Shown here: in pieces, positions 8,519 through 15,584 of the stretch
How the letters are laid out: each line of letters starts with the position of its first letter
How positions within the stretch are numbered: position 1 is the stretch's first letter
DNA from: an uncultured Clostridia bacterium
GTDB taxonomy: Bacteria; Bacillota; Clostridia; Oscillospirales; Ruminococcaceae
Length of the DNA stretch: 64,000 bases
Direction of reading: 5' to 3'
NCBI GenBank assembly: GCA_947631455.1
Contig: CANRLH010000004.1
Coordinates: forward strand, 124,001 to 188,000
Notes under the pieces: model-generated
What the model saw: only the letters and a program-made list of their open reading frames with translations
Told to the model about the DNA's origin: nothing
Databases searched by the model: none
Program-made: the position numbers and the translations under genes

Positions 8519-9727
8519 TTACTCACTTCCTATGCCGCAAACTTCCGCGATCCGCTTGCAAACCTGCTCACATGCGGTACCGGTTTCATAGCTACCTAAA
8601 TCTTTATGATGCTTCTCAACCTTTTTACGATATGAATCTTCATCAAATTCCAAAACAGCTTTCTGAAGCTCTTGATTAGTCTTTGCAATAATTCCAGGCC
8701 AATCTTCTATAGGGGTATATACACCTCGATCCTCGTTAATATAATAGTCCATATCAGGAACATATAAAAAACAAGGTTTTTTCATAAGTGAAAAGTCCCA
8801 AATTGATGATGAGTAATCTGAAATCAAAATATCTGCCGCACACAATAGTTCTTGCATATCCGGGTAGTTAGTAGCGTCAATGTATGATAGCGAAATATTA
8901 CTTGTGGTAATTGCATAATGTGCCCTGTAGACAAGCACAGGGTCAGCATTAAAGCGTTTTCTAATAGGGTCATATAATTGGGAAATATCTATACTTGTAT
9001 CCAACCAAGTACTGTTAAATATATTCATGCCTATATTAATATCCCCTCTATATGTAGGTGCATATAAAATCATGATTTTATTACTTTCAATGCCCAGTTC
9101 ATCAAAAACTTTTCTCTTTACTTCAGATTTATCATAACGAAAAAAGATATCATTTCTAGGCATACCACAGCACATAACTTTACCATCGTATTTGTATACT
9201 TCATCTGGAATTACTTTCTCTGAAAATCTTTTGCAGCTAGACAAAACTAAGTCAGTATGTTTGCTTTTATACTTATCAAGAGCTATTCGCACACTTGAAT
9301 ACTTATTCTTCAGACGGGCACATTCTTTATAAGCTCCTCCACCGTGCCAAGTATTAATTAAGTACTGCATTTTTCTTTTAGGCATATATGTAGGAAAACC
9401 ATTATTATCAATAATAAATTTAGCTGTGCAGAAATAATAAAAATGTGATAAAGACAGAAACTTTACTGCTTTAATACTATTATCTGTACACTTATTTGGC
9501 TCTCTTAATGCCCAAACCATGTCAAATTCTCCGCTATATTGTTTTTTCAAATAGTCACTAATATATTTAGGATTACAACTGTACTGCATCCCAGCGAACG
9601 AGCAAAAAAGCACTCTATTCTTTTTAATTGGAAATATCCAAAATATTTTAGCCGCAAATCTAACAAAAAATGTAGCTAAGTATTGAAAAACCTCTCCAAA
9701 CATATGCTTGAACTTGTTTCTTATCAT
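8519..9727 (-). CDS. CDP-glycerol/CDP-ribitol polyol-phosphotransferase family (TagF/TarL-like)
   Basis: 402 residues with the diagnostic blocks of the CDP-glycerol glycerophosphotransferase family: NTWHGGGAYK (residues about 126-135), GMPRNDIFF, APTYRGD and ISDYSSSIWDF, plus a C-terminal HHKDLGSYE region. It transfers alditol phosphate from the CDP-activated donor to a glycan or a growing teichoic-type chain at the inner membrane face. An N-terminal amphipathic or membrane-associating stretch (residues 10-40) is visible. The neighbouring tarI/tarJ-like genes suggest ribitol phosphate or an isomer rather than glycerol phosphate. At this length it is more likely a decorating or single-transfer enzyme than a long polymerase, but that is inference. 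Confidence 0.88.
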   Translation of the reverse strand: MIRNKFKHMFGEVFQYLATFFVRFAAKIFWIFPIKKNRVLFCSFAGMQYSCNPKYISDYLKKQYSGEFDMVWALREPNKCTDNSIKAVKFLSLSHFYYFCTAKFIIDNNGFPTYMPKRKMQYLINTWHGGGAYKECARLKNKYSSVRIALDKYKSKHTDLVLSSCKRFSEKVIPDEVYKYDGKVMCCGMPRNDIFFRYDKSEVKRKVFDELGIESNKIMILYAPTYRGDINIGMNIFNSTWLDTSIDISQLYDPIRKRFNADPVLVYRAHYAITTSNISLSYIDATNYPDMQELLCAADILISDYSSSIWDFSLMKKPCFLYVPDMDYYINEDRGVYTPIEDWPGIIAKTNQELQKAVLEFDEDSYRKKVEKHHKDLGSYETGTACEQVCKRIAEVCGIGSE

Positions 9728-9762
9728 TTATTTAATTCTCCTTATATTTTTAATGAATATAA

Positions 9763-10908
9763 TTATGCTTTTGCTTTGTTATTTGAGTTACCGCTCATAA
9801 TCATAACTAGCCATATCGGCGCAGTAGCGGCCTCATGCCTTACAAAAGATCCAAAATCAGGCTCAAAAAAAACACCGGTTACATAATATGCAAGCATCAA
9901 GCATAAGCACATTTTTTCTCTATCCAAAAGAATTTTATAATACTTAAGCTTTTTAAATAAACAGTATGTGCATATTAGCTGAAACATACAAAAGATCCAA
10001 TAATATACACCTTTGACTATTAATTCTACCGGAAACAAAATACGAATAAAATTAATAAAATAATTCACAATGAATAATAACTTATTTTCATTATCAGGAA
10101 TCAAATTAACAATTAAGGTTTGCGCCGAGTCATCGCCTATTCTTCCTAATGTCAAATGATTTCTTACCTGTATAAGCTCCTGATATTCTTCTGGCATTAA
10201 ATACTCACAAATTATAAGAAATATATAAATACCAATTAAAGCTATTATCACTAAGAACGATATTTTACTAAACCCTGCTTTACGATTAGATTTAAAATAC
10301 ACATAAAATATTATTGAAATAGATATGAATAATACCGCCATCAAAACATAATAAGTTCTGAAAAATACACTTTCAAGTATAAGCATTATACATATTAGTG
10401 CATATTTCATTTGCATCTTAATTCTTTCGTTCTTGATAACTAAACATATAAATGTAAATATGACAAACTGTATAATTTCTTTGGATAAATTAAATACATA
10501 AAGATTTAAAAGCCCCAAGAAACTATATGTAACAATTAATTCAAATTTACTGTTGATTTTATTTCTTAGAAAATAATATAATAAAAATATATCTGCAATA
10601 AATGCTATTAAAATACTCCATTCAAGAAGTGTAGTTATATCAAAAAAATTTATATATCTAAATAACAAGGAGGAGTTATTAAAAGCATCTCCTGAAAAGC
10701 TTATTGAGTTAACATTACTACTTGCCATTAATCTCAATATCTTATAACTATCATAAACATACTTTGACGGCAAAAAATTATACTGAACTATTTTTACAAA
10801 AATGCTAAGCGGAAAAATACTAATAAGAATGAGTTTATTTGCAAAAGGCAAATTTCCTACTAAACTTTTAAACCCGGCTTTATATGCGCTATTTTGACTA
10901 TATACCAC
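9763..10908 (-). CDS. wzy: Wzy/EpsG-like polysaccharide polymerase (integral membrane)
   Basis: 381 residues with about ten hydrophobic helices and a hydrophilic loop near residues 240-275 (the YQELIQVRNHLTLGRIGDD area), as in O-antigen or EPS polymerases. No conserved enzymatic motif can be named with certainty, because Wzy proteins are defined by topology and context. The operon also encodes a Wzx flippase and an initiating phosphoglycosyl transferase, and no other polymerase candidate is present. It is strongly AT-rich compared with the flanking housekeeping genes. It probably polymerises lipid-linked repeat units on the outer membrane face. Confidence 0.7.
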   Translation of the reverse strand: MVYSQNSAYKAGFKSLVGNLPFANKLILISIFPLSIFVKIVQYNFLPSKYVYDSYKILRLMASSNVNSISFSGDAFNNSSLLFRYINFFDITTLLEWSILIAFIADIFLLYYFLRNKINSKFELIVTYSFLGLLNLYVFNLSKEIIQFVIFTFICLVIKNERIKMQMKYALICIMLILESVFFRTYYVLMAVLFISISIIFYVYFKSNRKAGFSKISFLVIIALIGIYIFLIICEYLMPEEYQELIQVRNHLTLGRIGDDSAQTLIVNLIPDNENKLLFIVNYFINFIRILFPVELIVKGVYYWIFCMFQLICTYCLFKKLKYYKILLDREKMCLCLMLAYYVTGVFFEPDFGSFVRHEAATAPIWLVMIMSGNSNNKAKA

Positions 10909-10920
10909 TATTTAAACCCC

Positions 10921-11295
10921 TTACTCACCAATCAACTTAAAGTAATAATCAACTAACTTATTTCCCTGCTGACTTATATCAAATCCGTTTTCTCGTATAA
11001 CATCTATTGTTTCTTTCCTTTTGTTGTTTTTATACTTAAGTATTTCGTCTGTCCATATCCTTACGCCTTTATCTATACTTAGAAAATACACATTCTTTGA
11101 CATCTTAGTTTCCGAGGTCATTCTGTCAGACAGTATGCACGGCAGTCCCGAAGCCTGCGCTTCAACTCCTACTACCGGCAATCCTTCATATTGAGAAGGC
11201 AATACAAATACATCCATAGCTTGATATATCCTGTCAACATCGTTCCTATTGCCGAGTAGGATTATATAATCGCTAATGTTTTTTTGTGACTTCAT
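10921..11295 (-). CDS. Second C-terminal half of a GT4 glycosyltransferase (tandem copy, standalone reading frame)
   Basis: 124 residues matching only the C-terminal (nucleotide-sugar binding) half of a GT-B/GT4 enzyme: [16 protein letters not shown], then [18 protein letters not shown] with the two conserved Glu residues, then GLPCI. It is a diverged duplicate of the segment just upstream, offset by 358 bases. It has its own ATG with a GGAGAG site 6 bases upstream and overlaps the preceding frame by 23 bases, so it could be made as a separate polypeptide. A one-base loss in the A7 run at 11279-11285 would instead fuse it to the preceding half. It may be a remnant, a silent alternative C-terminus or a split-enzyme subunit. 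Confidence 0.7.
   Translation of the reverse strand: MKSQKNISDYIILLGNRNDVDRIYQAMDVFVLPSQYEGLPVVGVEAQASGLPCILSDRMTSETKMSKNVYFLSIDKGVRIWTDEILKYKNNKRKETIDVIRENGFDISQQGNKLVDYYFKLIGE
11183..11278 (-). repeat. Direct repeat, copy 2 of the glycosyltransferase C-terminal duplication
   Basis: This is the partner of 11541-11637. Its boundary matches the other copy down to the AGCG immediately before the poly-G run: copy 2 reads AGCGATTATA where copy 1 reads AGCG plus more G. The alignment therefore shows that seven G would give exactly the same length as the non-repetitive copy. Confidence 0.75.
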
Positions 11296-11622
11296 TTACA
11301 ACTCTCCAATAATAATTTTGTAAAATGACTGCTTGTTGATCTATATCATATTTTTTAATTTGCTGAGCATCAATACTAACAGTCTTAACATTATTTATGG
11401 CTTTTTCTGCCCAAATCTTGATATCGGCACTTAAACTTAAAAATACAACACCGTCGGAGATTCTAACAACTTCCGGAACATTATCTGATACTATTACCGG
11501 AACTCCGCATACTTGTGCTTCAACTACAACATTTCCCAAGCCTTCATATTTAGATGGAAAAATAAATACATCCATAGCCTGATACATCCTGTCAACATCA
11601 GTCCTGTTTCCTAAAAGTATTA
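11273..11622 (-). pseudogene. First C-terminal half of the GT4 glycosyltransferase, out of frame after the poly-G run
   Basis: This segment continues the glycosyltransferase encoded at 11620-12384 but lies in another frame because the intervening G run has nine bases. Translation gives [18 protein letters not shown], then [18 protein letters not shown] with the GT4 E-x7-E-type donor site, and a normal C-terminal helix ending in NEVTKKH. From the first internal ATG (11587) 104 residues are open, but there is no obvious ribosome site for them. Joined to the N-terminal half with seven or ten G, the protein would be about 369 or 370 residues, the usual GT4 length. It is either a phase-off half or a recently broken gene. 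Confidence 0.8.
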
Positions 11623-11637
11623 CCCCCCCCCGCTAAG
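11541..11637 (-). repeat. Direct repeat, copy 1 (best-conserved part of a 358-bp tandem duplication)
   Basis: Bases 11541-11637 align with 11183-11278 at a constant offset of 358 bases. Shared stretches include CCTTCATATT, TCCATAGC and ATCCTGTCAACATC. By eye roughly three quarters of positions agree. The homology continues outward over the whole C-terminal half of the glycosyltransferase, so this is an old tandem duplication rather than a mobile element. Recombination between the copies would delete one C-terminal half. Confidence 0.75.
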
Positions 11638-12384
11638 ATTTTTGATTTTTCTCTCTATTTTCTCTCTATCCTCTCCGTCTCCAATAAGCAGTAAAACGGA
11701 GTTTGGATCGCGTCTATGTACCTCTTCAAATATATCTATCAAAAACTCTTGATTCTTTTGAAAGCATAATCTTCCAACATGACCAATTACAAACTTGTCC
11801 TCTATACCAAGCTCCTTGCGAACTTCGCTTCTCACTTTTTCGTCAAACTTAAACTTGTTAAGGTCTATTGCGTTGTTGAATATTGTAACCTTGCCGCTCT
11901 CCATTGCCTTTTTTCCAAATAGCCACTCTCCCGCATACTCAGAACAAGCAACATAGTGAGTCGCAAAAACCTTTGAAAAAGGACGCAAAATATATTTAAG
12001 AATGTTTTTCTTTGTTTCTCCCTTTGCCGCTGTCGAGTGATTGTGAGCAATACGAACAGGCACTCCGGCTTTTTTGGCGGCGAAAAGCGGAAAAACACTT
12101 AATGTATTTATGTTTGAATGAACTATCTGATATTTGTTTTGCTTAAATAATTTTACCAGTGCCGAAATGTACTTTCCGATCTTCTGATACGGAGGAACAA
12201 TATAAATTCGGCCTCCTAAGCTTTCTATCTCATCTTGAGGAATAAATTTAGAATCACTATCAACAACAAAATCAAACTGCACCTTACTGCGGTCAATATT
12301 TCGGTAATAGTTCATAATAACAGCATCAACACCGCCATTTACCATTTTCCCCATAATTTGAGCTATACGCACAGGATTATTCAT
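11620..12384 (-). CDS. GT4 glycosyltransferase, N-terminal part truncated by frameshift in a poly-G tract
   Basis: 254 residues from the ATG at 12382-12384, chosen because a GAGGAG site lies 6 bases upstream; a longer frame starting at 12450 has no such site. It begins with [22 protein letters not shown], the acceptor-domain start of GT4 enzymes (EpsF/Cap-type), includes HNHST and [12 protein letters not shown], and reaches the domain linker [17 protein letters not shown]. It then stops in Ser-Gly-Gly-Gly at the G run. The donor-binding half follows in another frame, so as read the enzyme is inactive. It lies just after the kinase/nucleotidyltransferase fusion gene and would add an early sugar of the repeat unit. 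Confidence 0.85.
   Translation of the reverse strand: MNNPVRIAQIMGKMVNGGVDAVIMNYYRNIDRSKVQFDFVVDSDSKFIPQDEIESLGGRIYIVPPYQKIGKYISALVKLFKQNKYQIVHSNINTLSVFPLFAAKKAGVPVRIAHNHSTAAKGETKKNILKYILRPFSKVFATHYVACSEYAGEWLFGKKAMESGKVTIFNNAIDLNKFKFDEKVRSEVRKELGIEDKFVIGHVGRLCFQKNQEFLIDIFEEVHRRDPNSVLLLIGDGEDREKIERKIKNLSGGG
11623..11631 (-). repeat. Nine-base poly-G tract (poly-C on + strand) inside the GT4 gene, putative phase switch
   Basis: The coding strand reads AGC, nine G, then TAATAC. With nine G the frame ends at once in TAA after Ser-Gly-Gly-Gly. With seven or ten G it continues as Val-Ile-Leu-Leu-Gly into the missing C-terminal domain. Homopolymers of this length slip in replication and act as contingency switches in other bacteria. 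Here switching is inferred, and a sequencing length error is the main alternative. Confidence 0.85.
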
Positions 12385-12433
12385 TGTGCTCTCCTCACTT
12401 TGCTCCTCTTTTAGGCCCGTTGCCCAGTGTAAT

Positions 12434-14368
12434 TTATTTACCATATTCACTTATCGTCTTTTTGTATGCTTTCGGAATACCGACATCATAGCTTGTTCCG
12501 TCTACTAAAACTCCAACCATTCCTTTGTTGTTCAACGCCTTGACCAACGCTGATGTCAGCTGGATTTCTGAATCGTCCTTTTTATTGTCATGCTCTTTGA
12601 TATCCTCTTCCAGATAGTCAAAAACATCAGGTGTCAGCACATATTGACCGAATGTACTGTAGTACTTAGCATTATTACCTACCGTTTTAACTCCCAGGTT
12701 GTCCACAGCATATTCAACACTCGGCTTTTCGACCATCTCAGTAACATTCATAAGATACTTTCTATAAGTGTCAAATTTACCGAAAAGCACTCCGTAATGA
12801 ACAACGTCATCAATAGGTGTCTCCCTAATGGACACTATCAGTTTTCCGCCGGATTTTCTATAAGCATTAAGCGTTTGCTTTGTGCAGCTTATATTAAGAT
12901 TGCTTTTGTATATGAAGTCGCCGAGCATAAGCAATGCAGGCTCATTACCAATAAACTTCTTAGCCTGATACACTGCATGTCCGAATCCTCGGCGCTCTTC
13001 CTGAACGGCGTACTTAATTTTTGAACTGATGCGTGCGATCAGCTTTTCATAATCCTGGACCCTCTGGGGAAGCTTGCTCAGGTGTTCCTCGCTCAACGGT
13101 TTAAAGATTTCCTGAAATTGCTCAATCTCGTCCTTACCTACTATCAATATAATTTCTTCTATTCCGGAAGCCTCTATTTCTTCAAGCAGATACATAATTA
13201 CCGGCTTTGCAAAACCGTTACTGTCTACTACAGGCAAAAACTCTTTTTTTACAAACCTTGTTTCCGGATACATTCTTGTTCCAAATCCTGCAACAGGAAT
13301 AATTGCCTTTGACACTTTGCTGCTTGAGGGCAAAGTAAACGCATACGCATTTAATCCTAATTTATCGTTTAAATAATCTATCAACTTGTGCTGTGACTCA
13401 AGGTCTTTTGCAATAAACTGAATAGTTCCGTCCCCCTGTGAACCAACGCCTTTTCCGCCATATGAATACTTTTTTATTGTGTCGTCATTCAGCACGAAAT
13501 GCAATTTAGGAGCTGTTAATTCAGAAGAACAGTTTGGTGCTATCTTTTCATCAAAAATTCTTTGAGACTCTGTCATCAGAAGACCGATTTCCTGAGCGTC
13601 TCCAATTTCCAAAGCCTTGATCACCTTTGATATAATCTCATGATTATCCTTACCCAGAGCCTCATGGACCTTTATATCCTGTTCGGTCTGCGGAAATGGA
13701 TAAGAACGGTTTAAGTCTGACAAAATTTTTTTTGTATTTTTCTTTGATTTCAAATCAGCAAAAACCCAGAACAGATCTTTGCCGACCTTCAATATTTCTG
13801 TAGAAATCTCATCGCCTGAAAACTCCAAGCAAACAGGCTGTATCCCATATGCACAGGCCTGATCCAACCTGCCGCATCGCGAATTTGTCAGAAGTTCGCC
13901 TCTATAAGCAGCATTCATCTCACCGTTTACACTCATGTGAAGATGATAAAGCTCATTAAACGCCCTTGCAGTTAAAACGCAGATAGCCGCGCTTGACGAC
14001 AAACCCTTTTTTATAGGCAAAGTTACCTTGTCTATTTTAATTGACACACCGCCTATTTTGTAATGCTCAAGCATATATGCAGCTACTCCGCATGCATAAC
14101 AAAAAAAATGGCTCTGCTTTGCGTGCATTTTTAAAACGTCCAACTTCATTTCGCACGAAAATGAAACGGTATTTCCACTTTCATCTATGGAAATTATCGA
14201 GAATTTGTCATGAGTGCGTGCATTGGCATATATGCCAAGATTTATTCCCGTAACTATTGCTTTTCCTGCCAGAACATCTGGATTGTTTAACGTATATCTA
14301 CCTGCCCAATCAGAATGCTCTCCAAACAAGCAAAGTCTACCCGGAACAAATATCTCCACATCCTTCAT
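12434..14368 (-). CDS. Bifunctional GHMP sugar kinase / sugar-1-phosphate nucleotidyltransferase
   Basis: 644 residues, two enzymes in one chain. Residues 1-350 form a galactokinase-type GHMP kinase: GRLCLFGEHSDWAG is the sugar-binding signature, IKKGLSSSAA the ATP loop, and GGKGVGSQGDG the third motif. Residues 358-644 form a GalU-like nucleotidyltransferase: IIPVAGFGTRMYPETRFVKK, KPVIMYLLEEIEASGIEEI, GDFIY and YDVGIPKAY. It would convert a free sugar to the sugar 1-phosphate and then to the NDP-sugar in one salvage protein, the logic of bacterial Fkp but with the domain order reversed. The sugar is unknown. It sits second in the operon after the phosphoglycosyl transferase. Confidence 0.88.
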   Translation of the reverse strand: MKDVEIFVPGRLCLFGEHSDWAGRYTLNNPDVLAGKAIVTGINLGIYANARTHDKFSIISIDESGNTVSFSCEMKLDVLKMHAKQSHFFCYACGVAAYMLEHYKIGGVSIKIDKVTLPIKKGLSSSAAICVLTARAFNELYHLHMSVNGEMNAAYRGELLTNSRCGRLDQACAYGIQPVCLEFSGDEISTEILKVGKDLFWVFADLKSKKNTKKILSDLNRSYPFPQTEQDIKVHEALGKDNHEIISKVIKALEIGDAQEIGLLMTESQRIFDEKIAPNCSSELTAPKLHFVLNDDTIKKYSYGGKGVGSQGDGTIQFIAKDLESQHKLIDYLNDKLGLNAYAFTLPSSSKVSKAIIPVAGFGTRMYPETRFVKKEFLPVVDSNGFAKPVIMYLLEEIEASGIEEIILIVGKDEIEQFQEIFKPLSEEHLSKLPQRVQDYEKLIARISSKIKYAVQEERRGFGHAVYQAKKFIGNEPALLMLGDFIYKSNLNISCTKQTLNAYRKSGGKLIVSIRETPIDDVVHYGVLFGKFDTYRKYLMNVTEMVEKPSVEYAVDNLGVKTVGNNAKYYSTFGQYVLTPDVFDYLEEDIKEHDNKKDDSEIQLTSALVKALNNKGMVGVLVDGTSYDVGIPKAYKKTISEYGK

Positions 14369-14395
14369 TTCATTTCTCCCATCTAACAGCTAAAA

Positions 14396-15079
14396 TCAGT
14401 AGTTTTTATGTCTAACAACCACCATAACCGTTTTGATAATAATTGAAATATCTATCTTGAATGATCTTTCTCTTATGTACTTTAAATCAAGCTCGATCCA
14501 CTTATCAAAATCTTCCTCACTTTTCTTATCAAGCGCAGTATAGCAGGATAAGCCGGGTTTCACCAAAAGCCTTTGACTCTGATAATCATTACATGCGTCC
14601 TGTTCGTAAACAGGCAGCGGACGCGGACCGACAATTGACATATCACCTTTTAAAACATTTATAAACTGAGGCAACTCATCTATTGATGTCTTTCTTAAAA
14701 ATCTTCCGACTTTTGTCACTCTCGGATCGTTTTCTATTTTAAAAATCGGGCCATTTGCTTCATTTTGTTGCAACAACTCTGCCCTTTTACTTTCTGCATT
14801 TTTATGCATGCTTCTTAATTTAATCATTTTAAATTTTTTTCCGTTATACCCGGTTCTGACTTGAAGAAAAAAAGGATTTCCGAAATCTTCTAAGAGTATT
14901 ATAACAGATACAACTAAAAATAACGGAGATAATAAGATCAGAGCCAAGGTCGAAAAGACAATATCAAATACCCTTTTAAAAAAATCGTATATCGGTTTTC
15001 GTTTAAAATCAAGTCCGGGCCTGTCTATATTATATCCGTCAATTATTTTGCGTTCTAAAATTATTTCAGATTGCGGCAT
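14396..15079 (-). CDS. Initiating phosphoglycosyl transferase (polyprenyl-phosphate sugar-1-P transferase)
   Basis: 227 residues of the small monotopic phosphoglycosyl transferase family (WcaJ/PglC-like, bacterial sugar transferase). One N-terminal hydrophobic re-entrant segment (FDIVFSTLALILLSPLFLVV) is followed by KLRSM, the TSIDELPQ catalytic Asp-Glu motif, SIVGPRPL and LVKPGLS. It transfers a sugar 1-phosphate from an NDP-sugar to undecaprenyl phosphate, starting the repeat unit. I prefer the ATG at 15077-15079, which has a GGAAGGTGA site, over an upstream frame start at 15112. It is the first gene after the operon promoter, so its level sets the flux of the pathway. Confidence 0.93.
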   Translation of the reverse strand: MPQSEIILERKIIDGYNIDRPGLDFKRKPIYDFFKRVFDIVFSTLALILLSPLFLVVSVIILLEDFGNPFFLQVRTGYNGKKFKMIKLRSMHKNAESKRAELLQQNEANGPIFKIENDPRVTKVGRFLRKTSIDELPQFINVLKGDMSIVGPRPLPVYEQDACNDYQSQRLLVKPGLSCYTALDKKSEEDFDKWIELDLKYIRERSFKIDISIIIKTVMVVVRHKNY

Positions 15080-15190
15080 AACTACAGTCACCTTCCAATA
15101 AATATTACACAATAAGTTAGTTTCTCTGCACCTATTAAACGCTATATTGCTGTTCTTTTATTTTTATATTTTAAAAAAATTACTGCAGTT

Positions 15191-15219
15191 ATTTTATCAC
15201 ATAATCAATGATTTGTCAA
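15191..15219 (-). promoter_or_regulatory. Sigma-A promoter of the polysaccharide operon
   Basis: On the minus strand TTGACA (15214-15219), a 17-base spacer and TAAAAT (15191-15196). It precedes the phosphoglycosyl transferase start by about 110 bases and is the only strong promoter seen upstream of the leftward operon. Confidence 0.8.
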
Positions 15220-15506
15220 TGATTTTCGTTAATTATTTACATAGTTTTTAGCACATTGAAAAAATTACAGAAAAAAATACATTTTCAACAGGGTTTAGAA
15301 TAAAATTATGTGAATATATACAAAACTTAGAAGATATACACCATATATAGATACTAAAAGATCACAAATTGTATTTATGTATGTTTTATAATATATAAAT
15401 CTATTAGGGTAAATGGATATTCTTCTAAACAAAAACTTTTTCCAAAGCCCGTAATATATTACAATTTTAACTAAAATCAACAAATTATTTGTCTTTAAAT
15501 GATAAC
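15220..15506. other. AT-rich intergenic region upstream of the polysaccharide operon
   Basis: This is about 290 bases of very AT-rich sequence between the operon promoter and the terminator of the DUF2079 gene. I see no convincing gene. A 71-codon frame on the minus strand has no ribosome site and is rich in Tyr/Ile from base composition. Regulatory DNA is possible, but no clear operator repeat is visible. Confidence 0.5.
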
Positions 15507-15556
15507 ACAAAAAATCAAGCTGATCATATAAAAATGAAATCAGCTTGATTTTTTCT
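15507..15556. terminator. Bidirectional intrinsic terminator
   Basis: Perfect stem ATCAAGCTGAT / ATCAGCTTGAT (15514-15524 with 15539-15549), extended by A-T pairs and flanked by A and T runs on both sides. It lies just past the DUF2079 stop and would end that transcript. Confidence 0.9.
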
Positions 15557-15584
15557 TAATATTTACAATTGTGTATCTGAGTCA

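Noticed and set aside
12385-12450. N-terminal 22 residues of the GT4 enzyme
   Set aside because: They overlap the end of the kinase fusion and lack a ribosome site; GAGGAG points to the ATG at 12384.
15295-15510. 71-codon frame on the minus strand upstream of the polysaccharide operon
   Set aside because: No ribosome-binding site, composition follows the AT-rich background and it abuts a terminator.
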